Origin: Candidatus Aerophobetes bacterium Ae_b3b
GTDB lineage: Bacteria; Aerophobota; Aerophobia; Aerophobales; AE-B3A
Length of the DNA stretch: 64,000 bases
Direction: 5' to 3'
Assembly (NCBI GenBank): GCA_005223085.1
Contig: NJBP01000005.1
Coordinates: 4,364-68,363, forward strand
Within the stretch, counting starts at the first letter, position 1. Each line of letters begins with the position of its first letter. Below, in pieces: positions 33,733-42,752 of the stretch. The notes under the pieces were generated by a model. It made no database searches, was not told the origin of the DNA, and saw only the letters and a program-made list of their open reading frames with translations. The position numbers were made by a program, and so were the translations under genes.

Positions 33733-35013
33733 ATGACTTCTGGTTTCACCATGCCAATGACCATTACTGAGAAAATCCTAGCTTCTCATTCTGGAACCAC
33801 CGAGGTGAAAGAAGGAGAATTTGTCGAGGCTCAAGTCGATCTTGCATTTGCTAATGACATTACTGCTCCCTTGGCCATAAAGAAGTTTGAGGAGTGGGAT
33901 GGACAGCGAGTTTTTGATTCAGAAAAAGTGGCTTTTGTACTCGATCATTTCACACCCAATAAGGATGTAATCACGGCAGACCAATGCAGATTGGTCCGGG
34001 AATTTGCGCAGTGCCAAAATATCACCCATTATTTTGAGGCAGGAGCCTGCGGCATAGAGCATGTTTTGCTCCCGGAAAAGGGACTGGTTCTCCCGGGAGA
34101 TCTGGTAATTGGAGCTGACTCTCATACCTGTACTGCTGGAGCTTTGGCTGCCTTTGCCAGTGGAGTAGGCAGTACAGATCTAGCTGCTGTCATGATCACC
34201 GGTAAGATCTGGCTTAGGGTCCCCTCAACCATTAGGTTGACATATCATGGTGAACTTCAGCCATGGACTAGTGCCAAGGATCTGATCCTTTATACAATTG
34301 GGGATATAGGCGTTGATGGAGCATCTTATCGGAGTATGGAATTCACCGGCAGGGTTCTCTCCAGGCTACGCATGGCGGGGCGATTTACCATGTGTAACAT
34401 GGCTGTAGAAGCCGGAGCCAAGAATGCCATTGTCGAGCCAGACGAGGTTACCTTAAATTATATTAAGGGGAGAGGAGAAAGGGATTTCAGCCTTTATTAC
34501 AGTGATCCTGAGGCTGAATATCTGGAGACGAGGGATTACAATGTTAGGAAAATTGAGCCTCAGGTGGCCTTACCGTCTCTACCCGCCAATGTTAGGGGAA
34601 TATCAGAAGTGGAATCAGTAGCCATCGATCAGACGGTTATAGGTAGTTGTACTAATGGTCATCTGGAAGACCTAAGAGTTGCTGCAGGAATATTGAAAGG
34701 AAAGAAGGTTCATTCAGAGGTTAGGCTGATAATTGTTCCAGCTACTCCTTTGGTTTACCTCGAGGCTCTAAAAGAAGGATTACTTCAGATTTTCTCAGAG
34801 GCAGGTGCACTGATTAGTCCTCCCACCTGTGGACCTTGCATTGGAGGACATATGGGCGTACTGGGGAAAGGGGAGGTGGCAATTGCCACCACCAATCGTA
34901 ATTTTAGAGGAAGAATGGGTCATCCTGAAAGTGAAGTTTATCTAGCTGGTCCAGCAATAGCCGCTGCTTCATCAATTAAGGGCAGGATTGCAGGTCCTGA
35001 TGAGATAAAATAA
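33733..35013 (+). CDS. leuC: 3-isopropylmalate dehydratase large subunit (aconitase family)
   Basis: 426 residues from the ATG at 33733; family alignment begins near MTITEKILASHSG, so the ATG at 33751 is also possible, but only 33733 has a G-rich site in front. Fe-S cluster cysteines: GSCTNG and PPTCGPCIGG. VIGADSHTCTAG and RNFRGRMGHPESEVYLAGP are the substrate motifs of type-2 LeuC/homoaconitase. It isomerises 2- to 3-isopropylmalate with LeuD. No leuD or other leucine gene follows; instead a 28-codon frame and a MITE are found. Homoaconitase or a related dehydratase is the alternative. Confidence 0.88.
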   Translation: MTSGFTMPMTITEKILASHSGTTEVKEGEFVEAQVDLAFANDITAPLAIKKFEEWDGQRVFDSEKVAFVLDHFTPNKDVITADQCRLVREFAQCQNITHYFEAGACGIEHVLLPEKGLVLPGDLVIGADSHTCTAGALAAFASGVGSTDLAAVMITGKIWLRVPSTIRLTYHGELQPWTSAKDLILYTIGDIGVDGASYRSMEFTGRVLSRLRMAGRFTMCNMAVEAGAKNAIVEPDEVTLNYIKGRGERDFSLYYSDPEAEYLETRDYNVRKIEPQVALPSLPANVRGISEVESVAIDQTVIGSCTNGHLEDLRVAAGILKGKKVHSEVRLIIVPATPLVYLEALKEGLLQIFSEAGALISPPTCGPCIGGHMGVLGKGEVAIATTNRNFRGRMGHPESEVYLAGPAIAAASSIKGRIAGPDEIK

Positions 35014-35026
35014 AAGAGTGAAGAGA

Positions 35027-35113
35027 ATGATGCCGGTAGCAGAAAGAATCAGAAGAATTCCTCCTTTGAGAAAAGAATGCAAGAAGCGGTGGAACGAATT
35101 GGGTCAGTATTAA
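35027..35113 (+). CDS. 28-codon frame after leuC, possible gene remnant
   Basis: ATG at 35027 opens a basic 28-residue frame starting MMPVAERIRRIPPLRKE. The first half loosely recalls the N-terminus of class I aminotransferases (compare AKRLTKLPP in the DapL protein of this window), but it then diverges and stops. It occupies the place where leuD would be expected. It is either a remnant or chance. Confidence 0.25.
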   Translation: MMPVAERIRRIPPLRKECKKRWNELGQY

Positions 35114-35139
35114 CCTGATACCCACAGGAAAAATTCGTC

Positions 35140-35168
35140 TTGACAGTTGGGAGAGGTTTTGTTAAAAT
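35140..35168 (+). promoter_or_regulatory. Promoter upstream of the MITE and the coiled-coil protein gene
   Basis: TTGACA, 17-base spacer, TAAAAT. The MITE copy 2 begins 48 bases downstream, so the transcript to the gene at 35428 would carry the whole element in its 5' leader. Confidence 0.7.
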
Positions 35169-35215
35169 AACTTTAAAATCGAAGATATTCGACATACACA
35201 TAAATAGGTGGGCGT

Positions 35216-35332
35216 GTAAATGCTCAGTAAACGCCGTGTCACATTGAATTTTCAGGGTAGCCGCACCCTTTAGGGTGCGCAGGCTCTGAGCCTTGCGACT
35301 ACCAAAAATGACGGGGTTCACTGAATACTTAC
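35216..35332 (+). mobile_element. MITE-like element, copy 2, with perfect 8-bp target duplication
   Basis: 117 bp, nearly identical at both ends to 921-1060 but 23 bp shorter in the middle. The octamer GTGGGCGT occurs exactly on both sides (35208-35215 and 35333-35340). It holds one REP palindrome near 35255 and an inverted, slightly altered partner near 35278-35303. The exact target duplication indicates a recent insertion. Confidence 0.88.
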
Positions 35333-35427
35333 GTGGGCGTTAGGTAAAAAGCTGATGATTTGTTGGGAAAGGAGGTGAAAGTAAGGTTTTTTCAAAAATA
35401 CTTGACGAACGGAGGAGGTTCTGAGAA

Positions 35428-36300
35428 ATGTTAACCAAGACTTTTTTGAAAAGATGTGGGATGGTAGGATTATTAGCATTCGGTATTCTCTGGACTCAGA
35501 TGCCGGTTAAGGCCCAAGAAAAGTCGGTGAGAGAACAACTCGCAGAAGCTAAAGCGGCAATTGCTGATCAGGTATGGGTAATCGAGCAGATGAAGGATAA
35601 TTTCTTCAAAGTAACCGGCCAACTAGAGACAGAGATCAAAAAGCTAAGAGCAATCAATATCGAACAAGCCAGAAAGATTGAAGAGGTCACCAATGTCTAT
35701 TCGAGAAAAATTCAAGAGTTGGGAGGTGAACTGGATCGTCTTAAGGCAGCGTACACTAATCTCGAGGCTGTCAATGTTGAGCAGGCTCAAACCATCAAGC
35801 AGATCACCGATAACTACTTTGAGGTAACCGGGAAGCTTGGTGAGGAGCTTGCTATACTCGAGGCTGCCAATGCTGAGCAGGCTCAAACCATCAAGCAGAT
35901 CACCGATAATTTCTTTAAGGTAACTGGAGAACTCAACAGCAAACTGGGTTCACTCGAGGCTGCCAATGCTTCACTCGAGGCTGCCAATGCTGAGCAGGCT
36001 CAAACCATCAAGCAGATCACCGATAATTTCTTTAAGGTAACTGGAGAACTCAACAGCAAACTGGATTCACTCGAGGCTGCCAATGCTTCACTCGAGGCTG
36101 CCAATACCGAGCAGGCTCAAACCATCGAACAGATGAGGGATAATTTCTTGAAGGTAACAGGTAAGCTAAACGAAGAGGCAAATATGCTCAAGGTGACCAT
36201 AGACGAGCAAGCTGCCACCATCAAAAAACTTAAAGGTCAGAGAATGCTTCTCGGTCTTGGATTCCTAATAGCCACAGCTGTATTAATAAGTTGTGACTAA
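35428..36300 (+). CDS. Exported coiled-coil repeat protein
   Basis: 290 residues; signal-like N-terminus (CGMVGLLAFGILWTQMPVKA) and a C-terminal hydrophobic end (LLGLGFLIATAVLISCD). Between them are about six heptad-rich units of 32 or 39 residues built on EQAQTIKQITDNFFKVTG. The 39-residue form adds one heptad (SLEAANA), which keeps the coiled coil in register. Units at 35872 and 35989 (117 bp each) are almost base-identical. A GGAGGAGG ribosome site precedes the ATG. The family is unknown; a periplasmic or cell-surface rod or spacer is a reasonable guess. The terminal Cys-Asp is unusual. Confidence 0.6.
   Translation: MLTKTFLKRCGMVGLLAFGILWTQMPVKAQEKSVREQLAEAKAAIADQVWVIEQMKDNFFKVTGQLETEIKKLRAINIEQARKIEEVTNVYSRKIQELGGELDRLKAAYTNLEAVNVEQAQTIKQITDNYFEVTGKLGEELAILEAANAEQAQTIKQITDNFFKVTGELNSKLGSLEAANASLEAANAEQAQTIKQITDNFFKVTGELNSKLDSLEAANASLEAANTEQAQTIEQMRDNFLKVTGKLNEEANMLKVTIDEQAATIKKLKGQRMLLGLGFLIATAVLISCD
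35872..36105 (+). repeat. Two near-identical 117-bp tandem units in the coiled-coil gene
   Basis: Units 35872-35988 and 35989-36105 differ at only a base or two (for example the codon giving Gly in one and Asp in the other). This is the youngest duplication in the array; outer units are more diverged and mostly 96 bp. Confidence 0.85.
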
Positions 36301-36532
36301 GATCATTTGAGAATGACGTGGAAAGAGCCGATTTAATGAAACGTATTTCCTCTGTTGTAAGACCATTGGAGTTTCAATAAAATTCCTATGGCTAAAAAAA
36401 ACAACATTTAGAGGACAAGACGTTTGAGGTTAGGCTCATATAAAGAATGAGTAGTGTTTCAATAAAAATGATAGGTTGTTATTATGGATGTGGGAATCAT
36501 TTGGTAAATAAGTCTTCAAGGGGGTGAAGAAG

Positions 36533-37393
36533 ATGCTTAGGAATGCTGGAATAGGAATCTTAGTTTTGGGAACCGGATTGTTTTTGATGAGCGGCATTGG
36601 ATTAGCCGGGCAGTCTTCCATGGTAAACCTAGAGGAAGCCTTGGCCCAATGGGAGGGACTTCAGAAGGAAGTCGTTCAGACCGGAAAAATTGCAGCAGAA
36701 GCAAAAGAACTTTCTGTAGATACGGTATTGAGAGCTGCTGAGTTTAAGGAAATTGTACTGGCCAAGCTGGGGCTGTGGCGAGCAAAAATGGCGGAAGGAC
36801 TCATGACGACCATAGAAGCAAGAGAAATAGCCCGTAGAGCAGAAGAACAGATGAAAATTAATAAGAAACTACAGGGAGATATGGCTACTCTACAAGGAGA
36901 TGTGACTACTCTACAGGGAGATATGACTACTGTGCAGGAAAAAGTAAAAGGTCATGAAAAGATCCATCAGGTTCTGAAGAAAGATGTGAAGGATCTTCAG
37001 ACCAGTGTTTCCGTGGCTAAAGAAATGGCCGCCACTGCAAAAATGGAGGCTGATCAGGCTAGAAAGGAAATCAAACAATTAGCAAGAGATACACAGGAGA
37101 AGACAGATCTATTATTTGCCAAGCTAAACAGTCTGGAAAAGAGGGTAAGAGCCCTAGAACAGCGAGTGGGAAAAAAACCTCTTAAACTTAAGCCTAAAAA
37201 ACTCTACCCGGTGAAAAAAATCGGGAAGCTTTATGAAGTGAAGAAAGGTGAGAGTCTCTGGCGTATCTCAGGACACAAAGATGTTTACAACGACCCTTCC
37301 AAATGGAAAAAGATATACGAGGCTAACAAGAATAAGATTGCTAATCCGAATGTTGTCTATCCAGGTCAGCGATTGGTAATACCTCCGGAATAA
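36533..37393 (+). CDS. Exported coiled-coil protein with C-terminal LysM domain
   Basis: 286 residues from the ATG at 36533, six bases after GGGGGTG; a GTG nine bases earlier is in frame but would lack a ribosome site. Signal segment IGILVLGTGLFLMSGIGLAG; a long helical region with heptads, including a short tandem LQGDMATLQGDVTTLQ near residues 119-137; then LysM (YEVKKGESLWRISG to YPGQRLVIPPE) at the C-terminus. LysM binds peptidoglycan glycan strands. It follows the coiled-coil repeat gene, and together they may tether envelope layers. The 230 bases between the two genes show no clear feature. Confidence 0.75.
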   Translation: MLRNAGIGILVLGTGLFLMSGIGLAGQSSMVNLEEALAQWEGLQKEVVQTGKIAAEAKELSVDTVLRAAEFKEIVLAKLGLWRAKMAEGLMTTIEAREIARRAEEQMKINKKLQGDMATLQGDVTTLQGDMTTVQEKVKGHEKIHQVLKKDVKDLQTSVSVAKEMAATAKMEADQARKEIKQLARDTQEKTDLLFAKLNSLEKRVRALEQRVGKKPLKLKPKKLYPVKKIGKLYEVKKGESLWRISGHKDVYNDPSKWKKIYEANKNKIANPNVVYPGQRLVIPPE

Positions 37394-37439
37394 ATAAGGA
37401 GGTGTAGCAGACAGAAAAGATAAGGTATTTCCCCGGCCT

Positions 37440-37655
37440 TCAGGTTTGTTTGGAGGGTGGTTGTTGATACTTTTGTTGGAACTTTTTTATTCTTCCTCCG
37501 CTGTCAAGAAATTTCTGTTTACCAGTAAAGAAAGGATGGCAACGGGAGCATATTTCTACCCGCAAGTTCTGCTTGGTAGACCTTGTCTTATATTCTGCAC
37601 CACAGGCACATCTAATAATTGTCTCCTGGTAAGGGGGGTGTATTTCTTTCTTCAT
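37440..37655 (-). CDS. rpmE: 50S ribosomal protein L31
   Basis: 71 residues. [22 protein letters not shown] is the L31 N-terminus, with C-x-C and C-x-x-C ([17 protein letters not shown]) making the zinc-binding C+ form. It binds at the 30S-50S bridge. It starts 9 bases after the rho stop, the classic rho-rpmE order, and is convergent with the LysM gene. The intact cysteines mean it is the zinc-replete paralogue. Confidence 0.96.
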   Translation of the reverse strand: MKKEIHPPYQETIIRCACGAEYKTRSTKQNLRVEICSRCHPFFTGKQKFLDSGGRIKKFQQKYQQPPSKQT

Positions 37656-37664
37656 GTTATTCTC

Positions 37665-38924
37665 CTAGCTTTTGGAGTTTTTCCCTAGATGAGAAATGAC
37701 CTCCAGAAATCGTTCATTGTTCTCGGTTTTTTTCATTACTTCTATTAACGCCTCAATGGGCTCTTTAAGGTTCTGTCGATTAAGATAATCTCGGAGGGTC
37801 CATATCATCTTAAGTTCCCTTTCACTCAGCAATAGTTCTTCCTTTCTCGTACCCGAGCGGTTAATATCAATGCAAGGGAAGATTCTTCGCTCAGCTAATT
37901 CCCTGGTTAGTCGTAGTTCCATGTTGCCTGTCCCCTTAAATTCTTCAAAGATAACCTCGTCCATTTTACTTCCTGTTTCTACCAGAGCAGTAGCTAAAAT
38001 AGTTAAACTTCCGCCTTCTTCTATGTTCCGAGCCGCCCCGAAGAATCTTTTGGGATAGTGTAAAGTATTAGCATCTATTCCCCCTGAAAGAATTTTACCA
38101 GAAGTGGGGACAACCAAGTTATAGGCTCGAGCTAATCTGGTAATGCTGTCTAAGAGAATTACTACATCGTATTTTTGCTCTACTAATCTTTTAACCTTTT
38201 GGATAACTAATTCTGCTACTCGGATATGACGTTTTGGAGGCTCGTCAAAGGTGGAAAAGGCGATTTCCCCAACCACGGATCGTTGCATATCGGTGACCTC
38301 TTCCGGTCGTTCATCAATCAAAAGGACTATAAGTTCTATCTCTGGAAAATTGGCGGTAATGCTGTTAGCGATTTTTTGCAGTAACATAGTTTTTCCCGTC
38401 TTGGGAGGTGCAACAATGAGACCTCTCTGTCCCTTCCCTAAGGGTGCAATAAGATCAATCAAACGAGGAGAAATGTCACCAGAAGCATCTTCCAGGGTGA
38501 TGCGTTCTTGAGGATAAAGAGGAGTTAGGTTTTCAAAGATAGTTCTTTTTCTTGCTTCTTCGGGATCCTTTCCGTTTACCGACTCTACCTTTAACAAGGC
38601 AAAGTAATTTTCACCCTCCTTGGGTGGTCTAATCTGGCCACTTACCGTGTCTCCTTCACGTAGGTCAAATCTTTTAATTTGTGAGGGGGAAACATATATA
38701 TCATCCGGCCCAGAGACATAGTTTGATCTCAAGAATCCGTATCCCTCAGCAAGAATATCTAAGACCCCGCATCCGTAAGCTACTTTTTCGCGATCAATCT
38801 CATTCTGTATTATCTTAAATATGAGATCCTGTTTTTTCAGATAGCGATAATTCTCAATCTTCCTCTCTTCTGCCATCTGATGCAGCTCAGCAATATTTTT
38901 CTTTTGTAGCTCAGCAATATTCAC
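37665..38924 (-). CDS. rho: Transcription termination factor Rho
   Basis: 419 residues. N-terminal Rho_N helix region ([21 protein letters not shown]), RNA-binding cold-shock fold ([28 protein letters not shown]), Walker [17 protein letters not shown] and Walker [17 protein letters not shown], and the Q/R loops toward [21 protein letters not shown]. The hexameric RNA helicase ends transcription. There is no N-terminal insertion, so it is the compact form. Its start overlaps the end of nnr by 14 bases. Confidence 0.97.
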   Translation of the reverse strand: MNIAELQKKNIAELHQMAEERKIENYRYLKKQDLIFKIIQNEIDREKVAYGCGVLDILAEGYGFLRSNYVSGPDDIYVSPSQIKRFDLREGDTVSGQIRPPKEGENYFALLKVESVNGKDPEEARKRTIFENLTPLYPQERITLEDASGDISPRLIDLIAPLGKGQRGLIVAPPKTGKTMLLQKIANSITANFPEIELIVLLIDERPEEVTDMQRSVVGEIAFSTFDEPPKRHIRVAELVIQKVKRLVEQKYDVVILLDSITRLARAYNLVVPTSGKILSGGIDANTLHYPKRFFGAARNIEEGGSLTILATALVETGSKMDEVIFEEFKGTGNMELRLTRELAERRIFPCIDINRSGTRKEELLLSERELKMIWTLRDYLNRQNLKEPIEALIEVMKKTENNERFLEVISHLGKNSKS

Positions 38925-40470
38925 TTTTCACCCTCCTTATGGCGTCAGGGAGATTCTCTAAGACATCCCCAGCTATGAGGCTTGTTTCTCCCCTTTTTTG
39001 AGCAGCAAGGTCTCCGGCGAGTCCATGAAGATATACCCCAATCTGGGCTGCTAACAAAGGTGAGAACCCCTGTACTAATAGACCAGCAATGGTACCGGTG
39101 AGAACATCTCCGGTTCCTCCACTAGCCATTCCTGGATTGCCAGTGGAGTTGATCCAGCTGTTACCTTCTTTGTCAGCTATTATTGTTCCAGCCCCTTTTA
39201 GTACAGCAATGGCTCCCGTTTCTCTAGCCAGAGCGACAGTAGATTCAATTCTATCCTTTTGAACCTCTTCTACCTCAATTTCTAAAAGTCTGCTCGTTTC
39301 CCCTGGATGAGGGGTAATGATTAAAGGGGCTCTATATTTTTGGAGTAGAGAAATTTCACCCACAAGGTTGTTTATCCCATCTGCATCAAGGACCAGAGGA
39401 ATGTTTAACCCTCTCATAATCATTTTCACCAGTTTTTTAGTTTCCTCGTCTACCGAGATACCCGGACCTAAAGCTATTGCCCTACATCTACCACTAAATT
39501 CTTCAATTTTTCCGAATGCCCCGGAAGATAAAGTCTTTTGTGAGGTCTCGGGAAGAGGTAGAGTCATCACTTCAGTCAGTTTGATTTCTAAGATTGGATT
39601 TAAACTTTCTGGAATTCCTAATGTTACCAGCCCTGCCCCTACCCTCAGAGCAGAAAGAGCTGTTAAGGTAGCTGCTCCTGTCATGCCGGGCGATCCAGCA
39701 ATTATCAAAAGGTGCCCAAAATTTCCCTTGTGAGAAGAGGGTTTTCTGTAAAATAAATCTTTTTGGATATCAGAGGAGGTAAGAAGATTACATTTGATCC
39801 TTTCCTCGCCTAGAAACGAAGGAATTCCTATATCCGCGACTTCTATTTTTCCCGTATAGTTTATGCCTGGATAAAGATATAGCCCCCTTTTGGGATAGGC
39901 AAAGGTCACCGTAACATTTGCCTTAATAGCCTCTCCCGGTACCTCACCCGTGTCAGCGTGTAAGCCGGTAGGAAGATCTACGGCCATAGTATAGCTTGAG
40001 CACTGGTTGATTAAGTCAACGGCTTCTCTCATTAATCCTCTAAGGGGAAGAGTGGAACCGGTTCCCAGAAGGGCGTCTACAATTATATCAGCATGGGGGA
40101 GTTCCTGGCGTAAGAGCTTTAGATCCTGAGCAGAGTTAATTTCCTTTATCTCTATCCCCAATTTCTCAGCTATGGATAGATTTGTAGCCGCATCTCCTTT
40201 GACTCTGTTTTTCTTGGCCAAAAGGAACACTTTTACTCTCACTCTCCGGTTAAAAAGGTGCCTGGCTATTACCATTCCGTCTCCTCCGTTGCTACCCGGT
40301 CCACAGAGGATATAGACTGACTTTTCAGGAAGTGGCGAGTATTCTTTTTCTATCACTTCTACTACCTTGATACCAGCATTTTCCATAAGCACTATACTGG
40401 GTATTCCTATCGTCTTTATGGTAAGTTCGTCTAACCTTTTCATTTCTTGTGAGGTAACCACCTTCATCAT
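38911..40470 (-). CDS. nnr: Bifunctional NAD(P)HX epimerase / ADP-dependent dehydratase
   Basis: 519 residues: N-terminal YjeF epimerase ([32 protein letters not shown]) at about 1-210 and C-terminal ribokinase-like dehydratase ([28 protein letters not shown], and the catalytic [21 protein letters not shown]). It repairs hydrated NADH/NADPH. Overlaps with acpS on one side (4 bases) and rho on the other imply a tightly coupled operon. The acpS-nnr order is common in bacteria. Confidence 0.95.
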   Translation of the reverse strand: MMKVVTSQEMKRLDELTIKTIGIPSIVLMENAGIKVVEVIEKEYSPLPEKSVYILCGPGSNGGDGMVIARHLFNRRVRVKVFLLAKKNRVKGDAATNLSIAEKLGIEIKEINSAQDLKLLRQELPHADIIVDALLGTGSTLPLRGLMREAVDLINQCSSYTMAVDLPTGLHADTGEVPGEAIKANVTVTFAYPKRGLYLYPGINYTGKIEVADIGIPSFLGEERIKCNLLTSSDIQKDLFYRKPSSHKGNFGHLLIIAGSPGMTGAATLTALSALRVGAGLVTLGIPESLNPILEIKLTEVMTLPLPETSQKTLSSGAFGKIEEFSGRCRAIALGPGISVDEETKKLVKMIMRGLNIPLVLDADGINNLVGEISLLQKYRAPLIITPHPGETSRLLEIEVEEVQKDRIESTVALARETGAIAVLKGAGTIIADKEGNSWINSTGNPGMASGGTGDVLTGTIAGLLVQGFSPLLAAQIGVYLHGLAGDLAAQKRGETSLIAGDVLENLPDAIRRVKSEYC

Positions 40471-40844
40471 TGATCCTTTTCCTCTCCAATTGCTATAGCT
40501 TGAGCTATAGCATAATCATTATCATGCGATAGACTAATCAAGATCTTTTTTACTCCTTTTTGGTCAGCAATTATTTTCATCTTCTTCTGGAGCACAATGT
40601 AGGGCTTGTTGTTTTTCTCTGCTAAAACCTCAATATCTTGCCAATATCCACCAGTTCCCAGAGATTTGAACACAGCTTCTTTGGCAGCAAATCTTCCTGC
40701 TAGATAAGTGAGTCTTGTTCTCCCTTGACTGGCATTAATCTCTTCAGGGGTAAAAACCTTTCGCTCGAGTCGAGTTCCCCATCTCTGCAAAGCTTTTTTT
40801 AATCTCTCTATTTTAATAATGTCTATTCCTATTGCTCTAATCAT
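40467..40844 (-). CDS. acpS: Holo-[acyl-carrier-protein] synthase
   Basis: 125 residues from the ATG complementary to 40842-40844; the frame continues upstream into pdxJ, but the AcpS family begins at MIRAIGIDIIKIERLKKAL. The Mg-binding Asp lies in GIDIIKIERL and the second motif is AGRFAAKEAVFKSLG. It transfers 4'-phosphopantetheine from CoA to acyl carrier protein. It overlaps nnr by 4 bases and starts 8 bases after pdxJ. Confidence 0.94.
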   Translation of the reverse strand: MIRAIGIDIIKIERLKKALQRWGTRLERKVFTPEEINASQGRTRLTYLAGRFAAKEAVFKSLGTGGYWQDIEVLAEKNNKPYIVLQKKMKIIADQKGVKKILISLSHDNDYAIAQAIAIGEEKDQ

Positions 40845-40852
40845 AAGGGCCC

Positions 40853-41569
40853 TTACCGGCCAACTAATCTTACCATCTCCCTTACCGCTTCCTTCATTCC
40901 GACCAGACATGCCCGGGCAACGATAGAGTGGCCTATACTAACTTCCTCTATCTCTTCTATAAGGCAAATTTTTCTTGCGTTCTGGTAGTTTAAACCATGT
41001 CCGGCATGCACTTCCAGATCGAGCTTTTTGGCCAGGGCGGCGGCCCCGGCAATTCTCTCCAGTTCGGTGGCTGAATCGAGGAAACTAGTTGCTTCGGCAT
41101 AAGGTCCGGTATGGAGCTCCACTACATTTGCTCCCAATTTGTGTGCTTTTCTTACACTGTTTGGAGTTGGATTTATGAAGAGAGAAACCGGGATTTCCAT
41201 TTGGTGAAGGAGGGAGATCACTTCTTTTAACCTGGGGTCTTCTTGGGAAAGATCGAGCCCCCCCTCGGTAGTTATCTCGGTCTCTTTTTCTGGAACCAAG
41301 GTAGCCAGATCGGGCTTTGTTTTTAAGGCAATTTTCACTATCTCCTCGCTAGTTCCCATCTCAAGATTCAATTTAGTGTGTATCATCATCCGCAAAAGAT
41401 CCAAGTCACGCGGCTGGATATGCCTTCTATCTCGTCTTAGATGAATGGTTATTCCTTCTGCTCCGCCTAGTTCTGCTAAAAGTGCGGCAGCTGCTGGATC
41501 TGGCTCCTTAACTTTTCTAGCCTCACGCAAAGTAGCTACATGGTCAACATTTACACTTAATCTTGGCAT
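40853..41569 (-). CDS. pdxJ: Pyridoxine 5'-phosphate synthase
   Basis: 238 residues, normal length. LSVNVDHVATLREARKVKEPDP at the N-terminus, GITIHLRRDRRHIQPRDL (phosphate and catalytic His/Arg), TLVPEKETEITTEGGLDL, and HAGHGLNYQNA with SIGHSIVARACLVGM at the C-terminus. It condenses 1-deoxyxylulose-5-phosphate with aminoacetone phosphate. pdxJ-acpS adjacency is widely conserved. The start lies inside the 3' end of dapL (26-base overlap). Confidence 0.96.
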   Translation of the reverse strand: MPRLSVNVDHVATLREARKVKEPDPAAAALLAELGGAEGITIHLRRDRRHIQPRDLDLLRMMIHTKLNLEMGTSEEIVKIALKTKPDLATLVPEKETEITTEGGLDLSQEDPRLKEVISLLHQMEIPVSLFINPTPNSVRKAHKLGANVVELHTGPYAEATSFLDSATELERIAGAAALAKKLDLEVHAGHGLNYQNARKICLIEEIEEVSIGHSIVARACLVGMKEAVREMVRLVGR

Positions 41570-42752
41570 TTAGAAACTCCCTGCTTATCAAATTATCAGC
41601 TCTAATTCTTTTTACTGCCTCCTCTAGTCTCTCTTCACTTACTGTCAAGGCTATTCTAATATAACCCTCTCCGCAGGAGCCAAAGCCAATGCCGGGAGTG
41701 ACTATCACTCCACACCTCTCCATGAGGAGCTCAGCAAATTCTAAGGAAGAAAATCTTGAGGGGATCTTTAGCCAGAGATAAAAGGTAGCTTTGGGTAGTT
41801 GAATCTGCCAATTTATTCTGGCCAGCCCTTCAGTCAAGATATTTCTTCTTCTCTGGTAAATCTCTTGTGTCTTTTTCAGGGCGTGTTCGTTCATCCTCAA
41901 AGCCTCTATTCCTGCTTCCTGGACAGCCTGAAAAACACCTGAATCTATATTGGTTTTTACCTCATTCAGAGTCTCAATTATGGCTTTGTTTCCCACGGCA
42001 AACCCGATGCGCCAGCCGGTCATGTTAAAAGTTTTTGATAAAGAATGAAACTCTATGGCTACTTCCTTAGCCCTTTTTATTTCCATAATGCTGGGGGGTG
42101 AGTATCCGTCAAAAGAGATTTCTGAATAAGCAAGATCATGGCAGACAACTATATTAAACTCTTTAGCAAAATCTACTATACTCTGAAAGAAATCCTTTGT
42201 TGTTACCGCTCCCGTGGGATTGTTAGGATAGTTGATGAATAAAATCTTTGCTCTCTGGGCTACTTTTTTGTCTATTTTTTCTAGACAGGGTAAAAAGTGA
42301 TTTTCCTTCCGGAGAGGCAGGAGGTAGGATTTTCCTCCAGCAAATATAACACCTGCCCCGTAGACAGGATAAGCTGGATCAGGTACCAAAGCAATATCTC
42401 CGGGATTAATCAAGGCTAAAGATATATGAGCTATCCCTTCTTTAGAGCCGATAAGGGTAAGGACTTCTTTCTCTGGATCAAGTCCAACCCCAAACCTCCT
42501 CTGGTACCATTGAGAGACCGCCCGGCGAAAGGAAAGAAGACCTTGGTAAGAAGGATAACGATGATTCCGGGGATTCTCAGCCGCCTGGGATAATCTCTTG
42601 ATAATAGGAGAAGGAGTAGGAAGGTCAGGATCTCCTACTCCCAGGTCGATAAGATCCTTTCTTTCTTCCCTTAGGCGAGATTTCATTTTGTTTAACTTGG
42701 CAAATAAATAGGGTGGAAGTTTGGTTAGCCTTTTCGCTTTATCTATTTTCAT
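41544..42752 (-). CDS. dapL: LL-diaminopimelate aminotransferase
   Basis: 402 residues, fold-type I PLP enzyme. DLGVGDPDLPTP, YPNNPTGAVTTKDF, HDLAYSEISFDGYSPPS, PLP-lysine in HSLSKTFNMTGWRIGFAVG, and the DapL-typical KTNIDSGVFQAVQ. It converts tetrahydrodipicolinate directly to LL-DAP, bypassing the succinylase steps. Its position directly after dapB supports the assignment. The route is typical of chlamydiae, cyanobacteria and several deep-branching anaerobes, which helps place the host. Confidence 0.92.
   Translation of the reverse strand: MKIDKAKRLTKLPPYLFAKLNKMKSRLREERKDLIDLGVGDPDLPTPSPIIKRLSQAAENPRNHRYPSYQGLLSFRRAVSQWYQRRFGVGLDPEKEVLTLIGSKEGIAHISLALINPGDIALVPDPAYPVYGAGVIFAGGKSYLLPLRKENHFLPCLEKIDKKVAQRAKILFINYPNNPTGAVTTKDFFQSIVDFAKEFNIVVCHDLAYSEISFDGYSPPSIMEIKRAKEVAIEFHSLSKTFNMTGWRIGFAVGNKAIIETLNEVKTNIDSGVFQAVQEAGIEALRMNEHALKKTQEIYQRRRNILTEGLARINWQIQLPKATFYLWLKIPSRFSSLEFAELLMERCGVIVTPGIGFGSCGEGYIRIALTVSEERLEEAVKRIRADNLISREFLNAKIKCKC

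Noticed and set aside
33545-33736. 63-codon frame in the leuC leader as a regulatory leader peptide
   Set aside because: It has no run of leucine codons and runs through the hairpin cassette, whose sequence is dictated by pairing. No ribosome site is seen.
35340-35427. Tiny GTG frame (19 codons) after an AAAGGAGG, overlapping the start of the coiled-coil gene
   Set aside because: The ribosome site abuts the GTG with no spacer, so initiation there is unlikely; the AAAGGAGG may be incidental.
36371-36467. Two copies of GTTTCAATAAAA, 85 bases apart, resembling CRISPR repeat starts
   Set aside because: Only 12 bases are shared, there are only two copies, the flanks differ, and no cas gene is near. 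Treated as chance in A+T-rich spacer.
39317-39733. 138-codon + strand frame opposite nnr
   Set aside because: It lies wholly within a well-supported NAD(P)HX repair gene and has no ribosome site or family match.
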